64,000 bases of DNA from Yoonia vestfoldensis (GTDB taxonomy: Bacteria > Pseudomonadota > Alphaproteobacteria > Rhodobacterales > Rhodobacteraceae), in NCBI RefSeq assembly GCF_002158905.1, contig NZ_CP021431.1, positions 2,915,001-2,979,000 of the forward strand, read 5' to 3'. Within the stretch, counting starts at the first letter, position 1, and every line of letters begins with the position of its first letter. The notes below the pieces were generated by a model. The model searched no databases, was not told the origin of the DNA, and was given only the letters and a program-made list of their open reading frames with translations. Shown one piece after another: positions 45,631-54,313 of this stretch. Made by a program: the position numbers and the translations under genes.

Positions 45631-46836
45631 ATGGCTGACACACGCTTGCCCGTCACCGTCTTGTCGGGGTTTCTGGGTGCGGGGAAAACCACGCTGTTGA
45701 ACCATGTGCTGAACAACCGCGACGGCCGCCGCGTCGCGGTGATCGTCAATGACATGTCCGAGGTCAACATCGACGCCGATCTGATCCGCGAAGGTGCGGA
45801 ATTGTCCCGGTCCGAGGAAAAGCTGGTCGAAATGACCAATGGCTGCATCTGCTGCACCCTGCGTGACGACCTGCTGCAAGAGGTGCGCCGCCTGTCCGCC
45901 GAAGGCCGGTTCGATTACCTGCTGATCGAATCCACCGGCATCGCCGAACCCCTGCCCGTCGCCGCGACCTTTGATTTCAGGGACGAGGATGGCGACAGCC
46001 TGTCAGATGTCGCGCGGCTGGATACGATGGTGACGGTGGTCGATGCGATCAACCTGCTGCGCGATTTTGCCAGCCATGATTTTCTGGCCGACCGTGGCGA
46101 AAGTCTGGGGGAGGATGATAACCGCACGCTGGTCAATCTGCTGACCGAACAGATGGAATTCGCCGATGTGGTGATCCTGAACAAGACGACCGATGCAGGC
46201 CCCGAAAAGGTCGATGCCGCGCGCAAGATCATCCGCGCGCTGAACCCTGACGCCCGCCTGATCGAGACCGACCAGTCCCGTGTCGATCCGGATGCGATTT
46301 TCGATACTGGCCTGTTCGATTTTGACCGCGCGCATGAACACCCGTTCTGGGCCAAGGAGCTTTACGGTTTTGCCCATCACACGCCCGAAACCGAAGAATA
46401 TGGCATCACATCCTTCGTCTACCGCGCCCGCGCGCCGTTTGATCCGACAAAGGTCCATGCCGTACTGACCGGCGATCTGCCCGGCGTGATCCGCGCCAAA
46501 GGGCATTTCTGGCTGGCGACGCGGCCAAATTGGGTGGCGGAATATAGCCTTGCGGGGGCGGTATCATCCATCACGCCTTTGGGTGGCTGGTGGGTGTCGG
46601 TGCCGCGCGACCGCTGGCCCACCCATCCCGATATGCTGGCCGAGGTGGCGGGCAAATGGGCCGAACCCTGGGGCGACCGGCGGCAAGAACTGGTTTTTAT
46701 CGGCGCGGGCATGGATGAAACCGCGATCCGCGCAAGGCTGGATGCCGCCCTGATCCCGGCGCAGGATTTCACGCCGGATGCCTGGACAGGGCTGCCCGAT
46801 CCGTTCCCGCAATGGGGCAAACGACAGGCAGCATGA
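45631..46836 (+). CDS. COG0523 zinc metallochaperone GTPase (CobW family)
   Basis: The 401-residue product has the P-loop GFLGAGKTT (13-21), the metal-binding CxCC motif in NGCICCTL (near 71-78), ESTGIAEP (switch II region) and a G4 of the NKTD type (LNKTTDA). The C-terminal CobW-C domain follows ([24 protein letters not shown]). A Zur-type palindrome directly upstream indicates induction under zinc shortage, when such chaperones deliver zinc to essential enzymes. GGGGAGAA precedes the ATG. It overlaps the next small gene by 4 nt. Confidence 0.9.
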   Translation: MADTRLPVTVLSGFLGAGKTTLLNHVLNNRDGRRVAVIVNDMSEVNIDADLIREGAELSRSEEKLVEMTNGCICCTLRDDLLQEVRRLSAEGRFDYLLIESTGIAEPLPVAATFDFRDEDGDSLSDVARLDTMVTVVDAINLLRDFASHDFLADRGESLGEDDNRTLVNLLTEQMEFADVVILNKTTDAGPEKVDAARKIIRALNPDARLIETDQSRVDPDAIFDTGLFDFDRAHEHPFWAKELYGFAHHTPETEEYGITSFVYRARAPFDPTKVHAVLTGDLPGVIRAKGHFWLATRPNWVAEYSLAGAVSSITPLGGWWVSVPRDRWPTHPDMLAEVAGKWAEPWGDRRQELVFIGAGMDETAIRARLDAALIPAQDFTPDAWTGLPDPFPQWGKRQAA

Positions 46837-47099
46837 TGCGGCGGAACCTGGCAACCACCCTGCGCGGCAAACCGCGCCCTGACCCGATGCGCGATTACGA
46901 TGCTTTGCCGCCCCCCTTGCGGCAATGGCTGGCGACCGCGCGCCTGCCCTGGAGCCCGCGATCCGCAAGGCGTATCTGGTCCAAGCATGGCGGCGATGCG
47001 ACGGCGGCGCTGGCCTCTCTCGACCGCGCGGAACGGGCGACACTGGCCCGCGACATCCCCAAAACCTGGGGCAAGTCGCATCCGGCGGCGCATATCTGA
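46833..47099 (+). CDS. Small basic conserved hypothetical protein
   Basis: The 88-residue product is rich in Arg and Trp: [13 protein letters not shown], then [33 protein letters not shown] and a closing helix. It has no signal peptide or membrane segment. I believe it belongs to a small Rhodobacterales-restricted family of unknown function. The ATG overlaps the COG0523 stop by 4 nt, so zinc shortage should raise its expression too. A role in zinc homeostasis would be inference. Confidence 0.6.
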   Translation: MMRRNLATTLRGKPRPDPMRDYDALPPPLRQWLATARLPWSPRSARRIWSKHGGDATAALASLDRAERATLARDIPKTWGKSHPAAHI

Positions 47100-47166
47100 C
47101 TGCGGCAGATTGCCTGACGGCACCATCGGCTATTGACGAACAAAAGAAGAACATTAATCTGGGTTC

Positions 47167-48399
47167 ATGGTAAAAATGACCCTGCAAGACAAGCTCGCCA
47201 TTCTGTCGGATGCGGCGAAATACGACGCTTCCTGCGCCTCTTCGGGGGGTGAAAGGCGGGATTCGCGCAAGGGCGGCCTTGGGTCATCCGGCGGGGCAGG
47301 CATTTGCCATGCCTATACGCCGGACGGGCGCTGCATATCCTTGCTGAAAATCCTGATGACGAATTTTTGCATTTTCGACTGCGCCTATTGCATCAACCGC
47401 GTGTCGTCGAACGTGGAACGCGCAAGGTTCTCGGTCGAAGAGGTCGTGACCCTGACGCTGGAATTCTACCGGCGCAATTACATCGAAGGGTTGTTTTTAT
47501 CCTCGGGCATCATCAAATCGCCCGACCAGACCATGGGCGATATGGCGCGGATCGCGAAAAGCCTGCGCATCGATCACGGGTTTCGCGGCTATATCCATCT
47601 GAAAACCATCCCCGATGCAGCACCGGAATTGATCAAAGAGGCGGGGCTTTACGCCGACCGTCTGTCGATCAACGTGGAACTGCCGCAGGATGCATCCTTG
47701 CGCAAATTCGCCCCCGAAAAGCGGCCCGAAACCATCCGCGCCAGCATGGCGCAGGTCCGGCTGGAAGGCGAAGCCGCAAAGGACAAATCGCACAGCGGCA
47801 AACGCCCACCGCGTTTTGCACCCGCAGGCCAAAGCACGCAGATGATCGTCGGGGCTGACGGCACCGATGATGTCACGATCCTGAACAGCGCGACGCGGCT
47901 TTATTCCGGCTATAAACTGCGGCGGGTTTATTATTCGGCCTTTTCGCCGATCCCCGATGCCTCTGCCGCCTTGCCGCTGATCCAACCGCCGCTAGTGCGC
48001 GAACACCGGCTTTATCAGGCGGATTGGTTGCTGCGGTTCTACGGCTTTTCGGCCGAGGAGATCGCGACAGGCACCAAGGCGGGGCATCTGGACCTGGACC
48101 TAGATCCGAAACTCGCTTGGGCGCTGCAACACCGCGACCAGTTTCCGGTGAATGTGAACATGGCCAGCCGCGACATGCTGCTGCGCGTGCCCGGTTTCGG
48201 CACGAGGATCGTGGACCGGATCATCGCCGCAAGGCGCAACGGGGCCTTGCGATACGAGGATCTGACCCGCATGGGCGCCTTGATGAAAAAGGCCAAGGCT
48301 TTCGTCACCATGCCCGGCTGGACCCCCGCCGCGATGACCGACAGCGCCAATCTGCGCGCGCGTTTCGCGCCGCCGCCGCAGCAATTGCAACTGATTTGA
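47167..48399 (+). CDS. Putative DNA modification/repair radical SAM protein
   Basis: The 410-residue product matches the radical SAM family that travels with UdgX-type DNA-repair proteins (TIGR03916 group). The cluster motif is NFCIFDCAYCINR (CxxxCxxC) near residues 67-77. The C-terminal part has a helix-hairpin-helix DNA-binding motif (LLRVPGFGTRIVDRIIAARR). The reaction is unknown. Its TGA overlaps the TTG start of the UdgX gene, so the two products are made together. ATG 47167 is used; MTLQDKLAIL three codons later is an alternative start. Confidence 0.88.
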   Translation: MVKMTLQDKLAILSDAAKYDASCASSGGERRDSRKGGLGSSGGAGICHAYTPDGRCISLLKILMTNFCIFDCAYCINRVSSNVERARFSVEEVVTLTLEFYRRNYIEGLFLSSGIIKSPDQTMGDMARIAKSLRIDHGFRGYIHLKTIPDAAPELIKEAGLYADRLSINVELPQDASLRKFAPEKRPETIRASMAQVRLEGEAAKDKSHSGKRPPRFAPAGQSTQMIVGADGTDDVTILNSATRLYSGYKLRRVYYSAFSPIPDASAALPLIQPPLVREHRLYQADWLLRFYGFSAEEIATGTKAGHLDLDLDPKLAWALQHRDQFPVNVNMASRDMLLRVPGFGTRIVDRIIAARRNGALRYEDLTRMGALMKKAKAFVTMPGWTPAAMTDSANLRARFAPPPQQLQLI

Positions 48400-49823
48400 C
48401 CTATGCCGTCACGCTGCCCGACCGCGGCACGCTGGACGCATGGCGTGATGCTGCGCGGATCGCGATTTCGCACCGGATCGCGCCCGATCTGATCGACTGG
48501 ACAGGGGGTGGCGGGTTGTTCGCGGCCAGCCCCCTGCCTGATGAATTGGGGCCGCATCAGGCCAAGGTGCCCGCGGCCTTTTTCGACATCGCCAGATCCG
48601 CGATCTGGCACAAATCCCCCGATCGCGCGGCGCTGCTCTATCAGGCGCTGTGGCGGATCGACCAGCGGACAGGTGATCCATTGTCCGCTGCCGATCCTTT
48701 GGGGCGGCGGCTGCAATTGCTGGCCAAGAACGTCCGCCGCGATATCCACAAGATGCATGCTTTCGTGCGGTTCCGCGAATTGCCCAGCGACAGCACCCGC
48801 CGCCGTTTCGCGGCATGGTTCGAGCCGGAACATCACACGCTGGAACCCGGTGTGCCGTTCTTTGCCAAGCGCTTTGCCGATATGGATTGGATGATCGCGA
48901 CACCCGCCCTGACTGCGCATTTCGAGGGCGGCAAGCTGCGCTTTGGCCCGGCCGCCGCGCGCCCTGACCTGCCGGATGATGCGTCAGAAACCCTTTGGGC
49001 GACTTATTTTGCCAATATCTTTAATCCTGCGCGGATCAAGCTTGATGCGATGCGATCCGAGATGCCCAAGAAATATTGGAAGAACCTGCCCGAAACCCAG
49101 CTGATCCCCGCCATGCTGAAAGACGCCGAAGCCCGTGTGCAGCGGATGCGCGCGGCTGGCAGCACGCCTGCCCGCCCCGGTGCGGCGGCGATTTCCACCC
49201 GCTACCGCGCCGCCATGCCACAGGCACCGGACCTGCCCGATACGATGGATCAGGCGCGGCAGGCCGCCTTGCAATGTCGCCGCTGCGATCTGTGCGAAAA
49301 GGCGACGCAGACGGTCTGGGGCAAGGGCGCAGCGAATGCCGCCTTGATGATCGTGGGCGAACAGCCCGGCGACCGCGAGGATCTGGAAGGGCAGCCCTTT
49401 GTCGGCGCTGCGGGACAGGTCTTGCATCAGGCGATGGCCGATGCCGGGATTGCCCCCGCCGACGCATGGCTGACCAATGCGGTCAAGCATTTCAAATTCA
49501 CCCCGCGCGGCAAAAGGCGCATCCATCAATCACCTGACCGCGCGGAAATAGAGCATTGCCGCTGGTGGCTGGGGCTGGAACTGGGCTTTGTGCAGCCGAA
49601 ACTGACCGTGGCGCTGGGAGCCAGTGCCGCCTACGCGCTGACCGGCAATGCCGCCCCATTGGCCGACCGACAGGGCCAGATCGAACCGGGCCTGCATGAC
49701 GGGCCGGTGCTGGTGACATGGCATCCGTCCTATATCCTGCGCCTGCCTGATCCGGCGGCACAGGCCCAAGCGCGCGCCGATCTGGTCGCAGCCCTTTACG
49801 AAGCCGCCCGCCGCGCCACTTAG
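48396..49823 (+). CDS. udgX: UdgX-family uracil-DNA-binding protein with N-terminal DNA-repair domain
   Basis: About 475 residues in two parts. Residues 1-270 match the TIGR03915-type domain that pairs with the radical SAM protein. Residues 275-475 are a family-4-like uracil-DNA glycosylase with Cys ligands (CRRCDLC plus later), GEQPGDREDLEGQPFVGAAG, the R-loop KRRIHQSP that distinguishes UdgX, and TWHPSYILR. In a characterised UdgX the R-loop His bonds covalently to the uracil site. The TTG start at 48396 overlaps the upstream stop (TTGA); no in-frame ATG gives the family N-terminus. Confidence 0.9.
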   Translation: MTYAVTLPDRGTLDAWRDAARIAISHRIAPDLIDWTGGGGLFAASPLPDELGPHQAKVPAAFFDIARSAIWHKSPDRAALLYQALWRIDQRTGDPLSAADPLGRRLQLLAKNVRRDIHKMHAFVRFRELPSDSTRRRFAAWFEPEHHTLEPGVPFFAKRFADMDWMIATPALTAHFEGGKLRFGPAAARPDLPDDASETLWATYFANIFNPARIKLDAMRSEMPKKYWKNLPETQLIPAMLKDAEARVQRMRAAGSTPARPGAAAISTRYRAAMPQAPDLPDTMDQARQAALQCRRCDLCEKATQTVWGKGAANAALMIVGEQPGDREDLEGQPFVGAAGQVLHQAMADAGIAPADAWLTNAVKHFKFTPRGKRRIHQSPDRAEIEHCRWWLGLELGFVQPKLTVALGASAAYALTGNAAPLADRQGQIEPGLHDGPVLVTWHPSYILRLPDPAAQAQARADLVAALYEAARRAT

Positions 49824-49834
49824 CAGGTGATGCA

Positions 49835-51196
49835 ATGCGAAAGAGCCTCGTGACCCGACCCGATGACATGATACGCGGCACGCCCGTGCCGACTGGCCGT
49901 GCGCAGCGCCTGTTGCGCATGGGCGGGATCGCCGCAGGCATCGCGGGCGGCGTGGCGACCGGTGGCTTGCGCCGCTTGGCCAGCGGGCAGCGCCCCGGCA
50001 TGGCGGATCTGTTGCTGACGCCGGCCAATGCGCTGCGGCTGACCGACGGTCTGGCGCAGATGCGCGGTGCTGCGCTGAAGATGGGGCAGATGCTGTCGAT
50101 GGATACAGGCATCGTGCTGTCGCCCGAACTGACCGCGATCCTGGCCCGGCTACGCGATGACGCCCGCCATATGCCGCCCAAGCAGCTGCAGGCCGCACTG
50201 AACGCGCAATGGGGCGAAGGCTGGCGCAAGCGTTTTGCCGCGTTCGACGTGCGCCCCTTTGCTGCCGCCTCTATCGGGCAGGTGCATCGCGCCACAACAT
50301 GCGATGGCCGTGATCTGGCGATCAAGGTGCAATATCCGGGCGTGCGCGCCAGTATCGACAGCGATGTGGACAATATCGCCGGGCTGATGCGCCTGCCCGG
50401 CCTTCTGCCGCGCGGTATGGATATCGCGCCCCTGCTGGCCGCCGCGAAAGCGCAATTGCACGAAGAGGCCGATTACCGCGCCGAGGCCGCCCATCTGCGC
50501 CGTTTCGGTGACCTGCTGGCCGGGTCAGAGGCGTTCATCGTCCCACAGCTGCAAGATGATTTCAGCACCGATGCGGTGCTGGCCATGGAATTTATCACGG
50601 CTGATCCCATTGATGCGCTGGTCGATGCGCCGCAGGATATCCGTGACCGGGCGGCGCGCGATCTGATCGATCTGGTGCTGCGCGAGCTTTTTACCTTCGG
50701 CGCGATGCAGACTGATCCGAACCTGGCCAATTACCGGATCGACCGCGCGACGGGCCGGATCGTCTTGCTGGATTTCGGGGCAGTGCGCGGGATCAATCCC
50801 GCGCAACGGGCCGCGTTCCGCAAGCTGATGAATGCGGGGCTGGATCAGGATCATGCAGCCATCCGGCAGGCGATGCTGGAGATCGGCTATTTTGGCCCGG
50901 CCACACCGCCGCAGCATCAAGCGCTGATCCAAGCGATGTTCGACACCGCGATGGTCCCGCTGCGGCAGGATGCGCCGTTTGATTTCGGCACGACGGACCT
51001 GCTGGAACGCTTGCGCGATATGGGGATGGTGATCGGCAATGACCGCGACCTGATGCATGTCCCCCCCGCCGAGACGCTGTTTTTGCACCGCAAGATCGGC
51101 GGCATGTATCTTTTGGCCACGAAATTGCGCGCGCGGGTCAATCTGCGCGGCTTGCTGGAAAACTACCGCAAAGGACCTCGGACCGATGACAGCTGA
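49835..51196 (+). CDS. ABC1/UbiB-family atypical kinase
   Basis: The 453-residue product has the ABC1 hallmarks: ALKMGQML (KxGQ), FAAASIGQVH (Ala-rich nucleotide loop), AIKVQYPG (Lys), an EADYRAE Glu, and LLDFGAVR near the end. Family members support ubiquinone or lipid metabolism by ATP-dependent activity. It starts 11 nt after udgX and overlaps the next gene by 11 nt. Since a UbiG-like methyltransferase follows in the same operon, a quinone or lipid substrate is plausible. Confidence 0.85.
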   Translation: MRKSLVTRPDDMIRGTPVPTGRAQRLLRMGGIAAGIAGGVATGGLRRLASGQRPGMADLLLTPANALRLTDGLAQMRGAALKMGQMLSMDTGIVLSPELTAILARLRDDARHMPPKQLQAALNAQWGEGWRKRFAAFDVRPFAAASIGQVHRATTCDGRDLAIKVQYPGVRASIDSDVDNIAGLMRLPGLLPRGMDIAPLLAAAKAQLHEEADYRAEAAHLRRFGDLLAGSEAFIVPQLQDDFSTDAVLAMEFITADPIDALVDAPQDIRDRAARDLIDLVLRELFTFGAMQTDPNLANYRIDRATGRIVLLDFGAVRGINPAQRAAFRKLMNAGLDQDHAAIRQAMLEIGYFGPATPPQHQALIQAMFDTAMVPLRQDAPFDFGTTDLLERLRDMGMVIGNDRDLMHVPPAETLFLHRKIGGMYLLATKLRARVNLRGLLENYRKGPRTDDS

Positions 51197-52118
51197 ACCA
51201 GACACCACGATCGTCATTGGCGCGGGCATCACCGGGCTGACCGCCGCGCGCAGGCTGATGCAGGCGGGGCGCGCTGTGCTGGTGCTGGACAAGGGGCGCG
51301 GCATCGGCGGGCGCGTCGCGACACGGCGGGCGGCGGGGCTGCATTTCGACCATGGCGCACAATATGTCAGCGCGCAGGGTGCAGGTTTCGCGGCCGTGCT
51401 GGGCGCATTGTCGGCCAGCGGCCATGTCGCCCCATGGCAGGACCGCCATGTCGGCACCCCCGGCATGTCCGCGCTGGCCAAAGGGATCGGCGCGGGGCTG
51501 ACGATCCGCCAAGAGGCGCTGGTCACCGGCCTGTCGCGCCATGGCACCGGCTGGCGCGTGCATCTGGGGGATGAGGCGCTATCCGCATCCCATGTGATCT
51601 GTACGACCCCCACGCCGCAGGTGGCAGGCATCATCGGCGCGGATCATCCGCTGATCGCGCGGCTGGCGGATGTCACCTATGCACCCAACCTGACGCTGAT
51701 GGCCGGTATCGACGGGCCTGCCCCGTTTGTGACCGCCCGCGATGCAAAGGCCGATCTCGCCTGGATCGCGCAGGACAGCACCAAACCCCACCGCCCACAG
51801 GGACCGGTGGCATGGGTGGCGCAGGCCAGCACCGCGTTCAGCGAAACGCATCTGGAGCTGGACAAAGAGGCCATCGCCGATCTGATGCTGCCCCTGCTGC
51901 TGGACCGGCTGGGGGCCGCGCCTGCGCAGGTCCGCTATGCCGCCGCGCATCGCTGGCGTTATGCGCAGGTGACGCAGGCCTTGGGCGCGCCGTTTCTGCG
52001 CGACGACACAGGCACGCTCTATCTGGGCGGCGACTGGTGCCTTGGGCCGAAAGTCGAAGACGCATGGACCAGTGGCACCGCGATTGCCGATGATCTGTTG
52101 GCGCGCGATGCTGGCTGA
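51186..52118 (+). CDS. Renalase-like FAD-dependent oxidoreductase
   Basis: The 310-residue product has an N-terminal FAD motif (IVIGAGITGLTAARRL), the LDKGRGIGGRVATRR stretch typical of the renalase/amine-oxidase group, HFDHGAQY, and a C-terminal LYLGGDWCLGPKVEDAW flavin segment. The substrate is unknown; bacterial relatives act on NAD(P)H isomers or amines. ATG 51186 overlaps the UbiB-like gene by 11 nt; the stop overlaps the next gene by 11 nt. Confidence 0.85.
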   Translation: MTAEPDTTIVIGAGITGLTAARRLMQAGRAVLVLDKGRGIGGRVATRRAAGLHFDHGAQYVSAQGAGFAAVLGALSASGHVAPWQDRHVGTPGMSALAKGIGAGLTIRQEALVTGLSRHGTGWRVHLGDEALSASHVICTTPTPQVAGIIGADHPLIARLADVTYAPNLTLMAGIDGPAPFVTARDAKADLAWIAQDSTKPHRPQGPVAWVAQASTAFSETHLELDKEAIADLMLPLLLDRLGAAPAQVRYAAAHRWRYAQVTQALGAPFLRDDTGTLYLGGDWCLGPKVEDAWTSGTAIADDLLARDAG

Positions 52119-52923
52119 TCCGCGCATCGCCCGGCTGCTGGCCTTGATCCGCGCAGCCTTGCGCCCGCCTGCGGGAATGGGGCGGATCATGCTTGCGCTG
52201 ACGCTGGGCGTGATCTGCCATGCGACTTTTGCCGCCGCCGTGCTGGCGATGATCACGGCGATGTTCTTTGGGCTCAGCGCAAGTTTCGGCACCGTGGCCT
52301 GGCCTTGGGCAGCCCTTGCCAATGCGGCGCTGATCGCGCAATTTCCGCTGGCGCATTCGTTCTTTCTGTCGGCACGCGGGGCCAAGGTACTGACCCGCCT
52401 GATCCCCGGCCCGCATGGCGCGACTTTGGCCACAACCACCTATGCAATCATCGCCTCGGCGCAATTGCTGGCGCTGTTCACGCTCTGGACGCCGTCCGGC
52501 ATCATCTGGTGGCGCGCCGAAGGGGCCGCGTTCTGGACCATCACCGCCGCCTATACCGCAAGCTGGCTGCTGCTGATCAAAGCCAGCTTTGACGCCGGTG
52601 CCGAGGTGCAATCGGGCGCGCTGGGCTGGATGTCGCTGCTGGCGCGGATCAGGCCGGTGTTTCCCGACATGCCGACGCGGGGGCTGTTCGCGCTGATCCG
52701 CCAGCCGATCTATGTGGCTTTTGCGCTGACGCTGTGGACCGTGCCGGTCTGGACGCCAGATCAACTGGCGCTGGCGGTCAGCTATACCGCCTATTGCCTG
52801 CTGGCCCCGCGGATGAAGGAAAAGCGGTTCGCCCACCGGTATGGCGCGGATTTCGCGCGCTACAAGGCGGATGTGCCCTATGCGCTGCCGCGATTGAAAA
52901 AGGACAGACCCCATGCGCAATGA
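52108..52923 (+). CDS. Isoprenylcysteine-methyltransferase-like membrane protein
   Basis: The 271-residue product has about six hydrophobic helices and a C-terminal ICMT/phospholipid-methyltransferase signature: RQPIYVAFAL, then APRMKEKRFAHRYGADFARY. In relatives this forms the SAM-binding site at the membrane. The substrate is probably a lipid or isoprenoid, which fits the UbiB-like and UbiG-like neighbours. ATG 52108 is chosen because it overlaps the upstream gene by 11 nt, as the neighbours do; longer in-frame starts lie inside that gene. Confidence 0.75.
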   Translation: MLADPRIARLLALIRAALRPPAGMGRIMLALTLGVICHATFAAAVLAMITAMFFGLSASFGTVAWPWAALANAALIAQFPLAHSFFLSARGAKVLTRLIPGPHGATLATTTYAIIASAQLLALFTLWTPSGIIWWRAEGAAFWTITAAYTASWLLLIKASFDAGAEVQSGALGWMSLLARIRPVFPDMPTRGLFALIRQPIYVAFALTLWTVPVWTPDQLALAVSYTAYCLLAPRMKEKRFAHRYGADFARYKADVPYALPRLKKDRPHAQ

Positions 52924-53617
52924 CCTGACGATCTATGACACCTATGCCGACAAATGGTGGTCCGATGATATCCGCTGGGTCAGGACGCTGAAAAACCTTG
53001 TGCCGGGCCGGTTGAAGCATTTCGACAGGCTGATCGACTGGCAGGGCAAGCAAGTGCTGGATCTGGGCTGTGCGGGCGGGTTCATGGCCGAGGCTTTGGC
53101 GCGGCGCGGTGCGCAGGTCACCGGCATCGACCCCGCCGCCGAGGCCATCGCCGCCGCGCGCCAGCATGCGACAGCTGAGGGCTTGGACATTGCCTATGAT
53201 GTCGGCCTGGGCGAGGCGCTGCCCTATGATCCTGCCGGTTTCGATGCGGTGGTCTGCGTCGATGTGCTGGAACATGTGACCGATCTGCAAAAGGTGATGC
53301 ATGAGGTCGCGCGCGTGCTGCGCCCCGGCGGGCTGTTCCTGTTCGACACGATCAACCGCAACCCGCTGGCGCGGCTGGCCACGATCACCATGGCCGAGGA
53401 TATCCTGCGCCTGCTGCCGCGCGGCACGCATGACCCCGCCCTGTTCATCAAACCCGCCGAACTGCGCAAGGCGATGGAGACGGCAGGGCTGGTGCCTGCG
53501 CGGTTTACCGGGCTTGGGCCGCGCGGGGTGAACCGGCGGCTTGACCTGACCTTTGGGCCCTTGCCGCTGACGGCGATCCTTTACATGGGCCATGCCAGCA
53601 AACCGGAGACAACATGA
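52913..53617 (+). CDS. UbiG-like SAM-dependent O-methyltransferase
   Basis: The 234-residue class I methyltransferase has motif I VLDLGCAGGFMAEALA, GIDP, the VCVDVLEHV segment and post-motif LRPGGLFLFDTINR, closest to UbiG (ubiquinone O-methyltransferase) in pattern. Position in a UbiB-like/ICMT-like operon rather than with known ubi genes leaves open whether it serves ubiquinone or another quinone or phenol. It overlaps the genes on both sides by 11 and 4 nt. Confidence 0.8.
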   Translation: MRNDLTIYDTYADKWWSDDIRWVRTLKNLVPGRLKHFDRLIDWQGKQVLDLGCAGGFMAEALARRGAQVTGIDPAAEAIAAARQHATAEGLDIAYDVGLGEALPYDPAGFDAVVCVDVLEHVTDLQKVMHEVARVLRPGGLFLFDTINRNPLARLATITMAEDILRLLPRGTHDPALFIKPAELRKAMETAGLVPARFTGLGPRGVNRRLDLTFGPLPLTAILYMGHASKPETT

Positions 53618-54006
53618 CCCTGACCCTTGCGATCCTTGCCACCGCGCTGCTGTTTGGCGGCATGGTGCTGTATTCCTTCGGCTTTGCGGCTTTTGTGTTT
53701 TCCGCCCTGCCCGGCCCTGTGGCAAGCGCCGCATTGCGGCAGGCATTTCCGCATTTTTATCTGTTTGTCATCGGATCAGCGACGCTGGCTGCGGCATTTC
53801 TGGTCTGGCACGATCCCGTGGGGGCCGCACTGCTGGCACTGATCGCCGTGACAACATTGCCTGCGCGACAAATCCTGATGCCTGCGATCAATACAGCCAC
53901 CGACACCGGCGCAAAAGGCCGGTTCAAGGCGCTGCACGGGTTCAGCGTGGCAGTAACGCTGGCGCATATCGTGCTGGCGGGCATTGTTCTGGCGCGGTTC
54001 GCATGA
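53614..54006 (+). CDS. DUF4149-like membrane protein
   Basis: The 130-residue product has four hydrophobic helices (about 5-27, 47-65, 67-85 and 108-128) with a FGGMVLYSFGFAAFVF first helix and the ARQILMPAIN loop, resembling the DUF4149/TMEM205 family of unknown function. It overlaps UbiG-like by 4 nt and the following gene by 4 nt, so it is part of the same translation-coupled operon. Confidence 0.72.
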   Translation: MTLTLAILATALLFGGMVLYSFGFAAFVFSALPGPVASAALRQAFPHFYLFVIGSATLAAAFLVWHDPVGAALLALIAVTTLPARQILMPAINTATDTGAKGRFKALHGFSVAVTLAHIVLAGIVLARFA

Positions 54007-54221
54007 CCGGCGCACCCGCCGACCTTTCCGCCGCCACGATCAGCGAGATCATCGAAATGGCGCTGAGCGATCACACCAGTTTCGCCCAGATCCGCGCGCT
54101 GCACGGGCTGAGCCCAGATCAGGTCAAGGCGCTGATGCGGCGCGAACTGACCCCCGGCAGTTACCGTGCCTGGCGCAAACGGGTGCGTCAATTCGGCGAC
54201 CGGCGGGCGATCTATAAATAA
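54003..54221 (+). CDS. TIGR03643/DUF2805-type small protein
   Basis: The 72-residue product reads IIEMALSDHTSFAQIRALHG, then KALMRRELTPGSYRAWRKRV, which I recognise as the TIGR03643 family: a short helix-turn-helix-looking protein of unknown role. In other bacteria it often occurs near photolyase/cryptochrome or lipid-modification genes; none of the former is visible here. The ATG overlaps the DUF4149 gene by 4 nt. It is the last gene of the operon; the 92-nt gap that follows shows no clear terminator. Confidence 0.8.
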   Translation: MTGAPADLSAATISEIIEMALSDHTSFAQIRALHGLSPDQVKALMRRELTPGSYRAWRKRVRQFGDRRAIYK

Positions 54222-54313
54222 ACCAACCAGGCAAGCCGCGCAAAACCGCATTGATCACACCAAACGGGCAAGTTTCTCCATGCGTTTCCCGTTCTGTGTG
54301 ATATTTCAAGATC

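Noticed and set aside
49835..53617. Core ubiquinone biosynthesis operon (ubiB, ubiG)
   Set aside because: The two genes resemble UbiB and UbiG, but the neighbours (renalase-like, ICMT-like, DUF4149, TIGR03643) are not ubiquinone genes, so I left the symbols empty.
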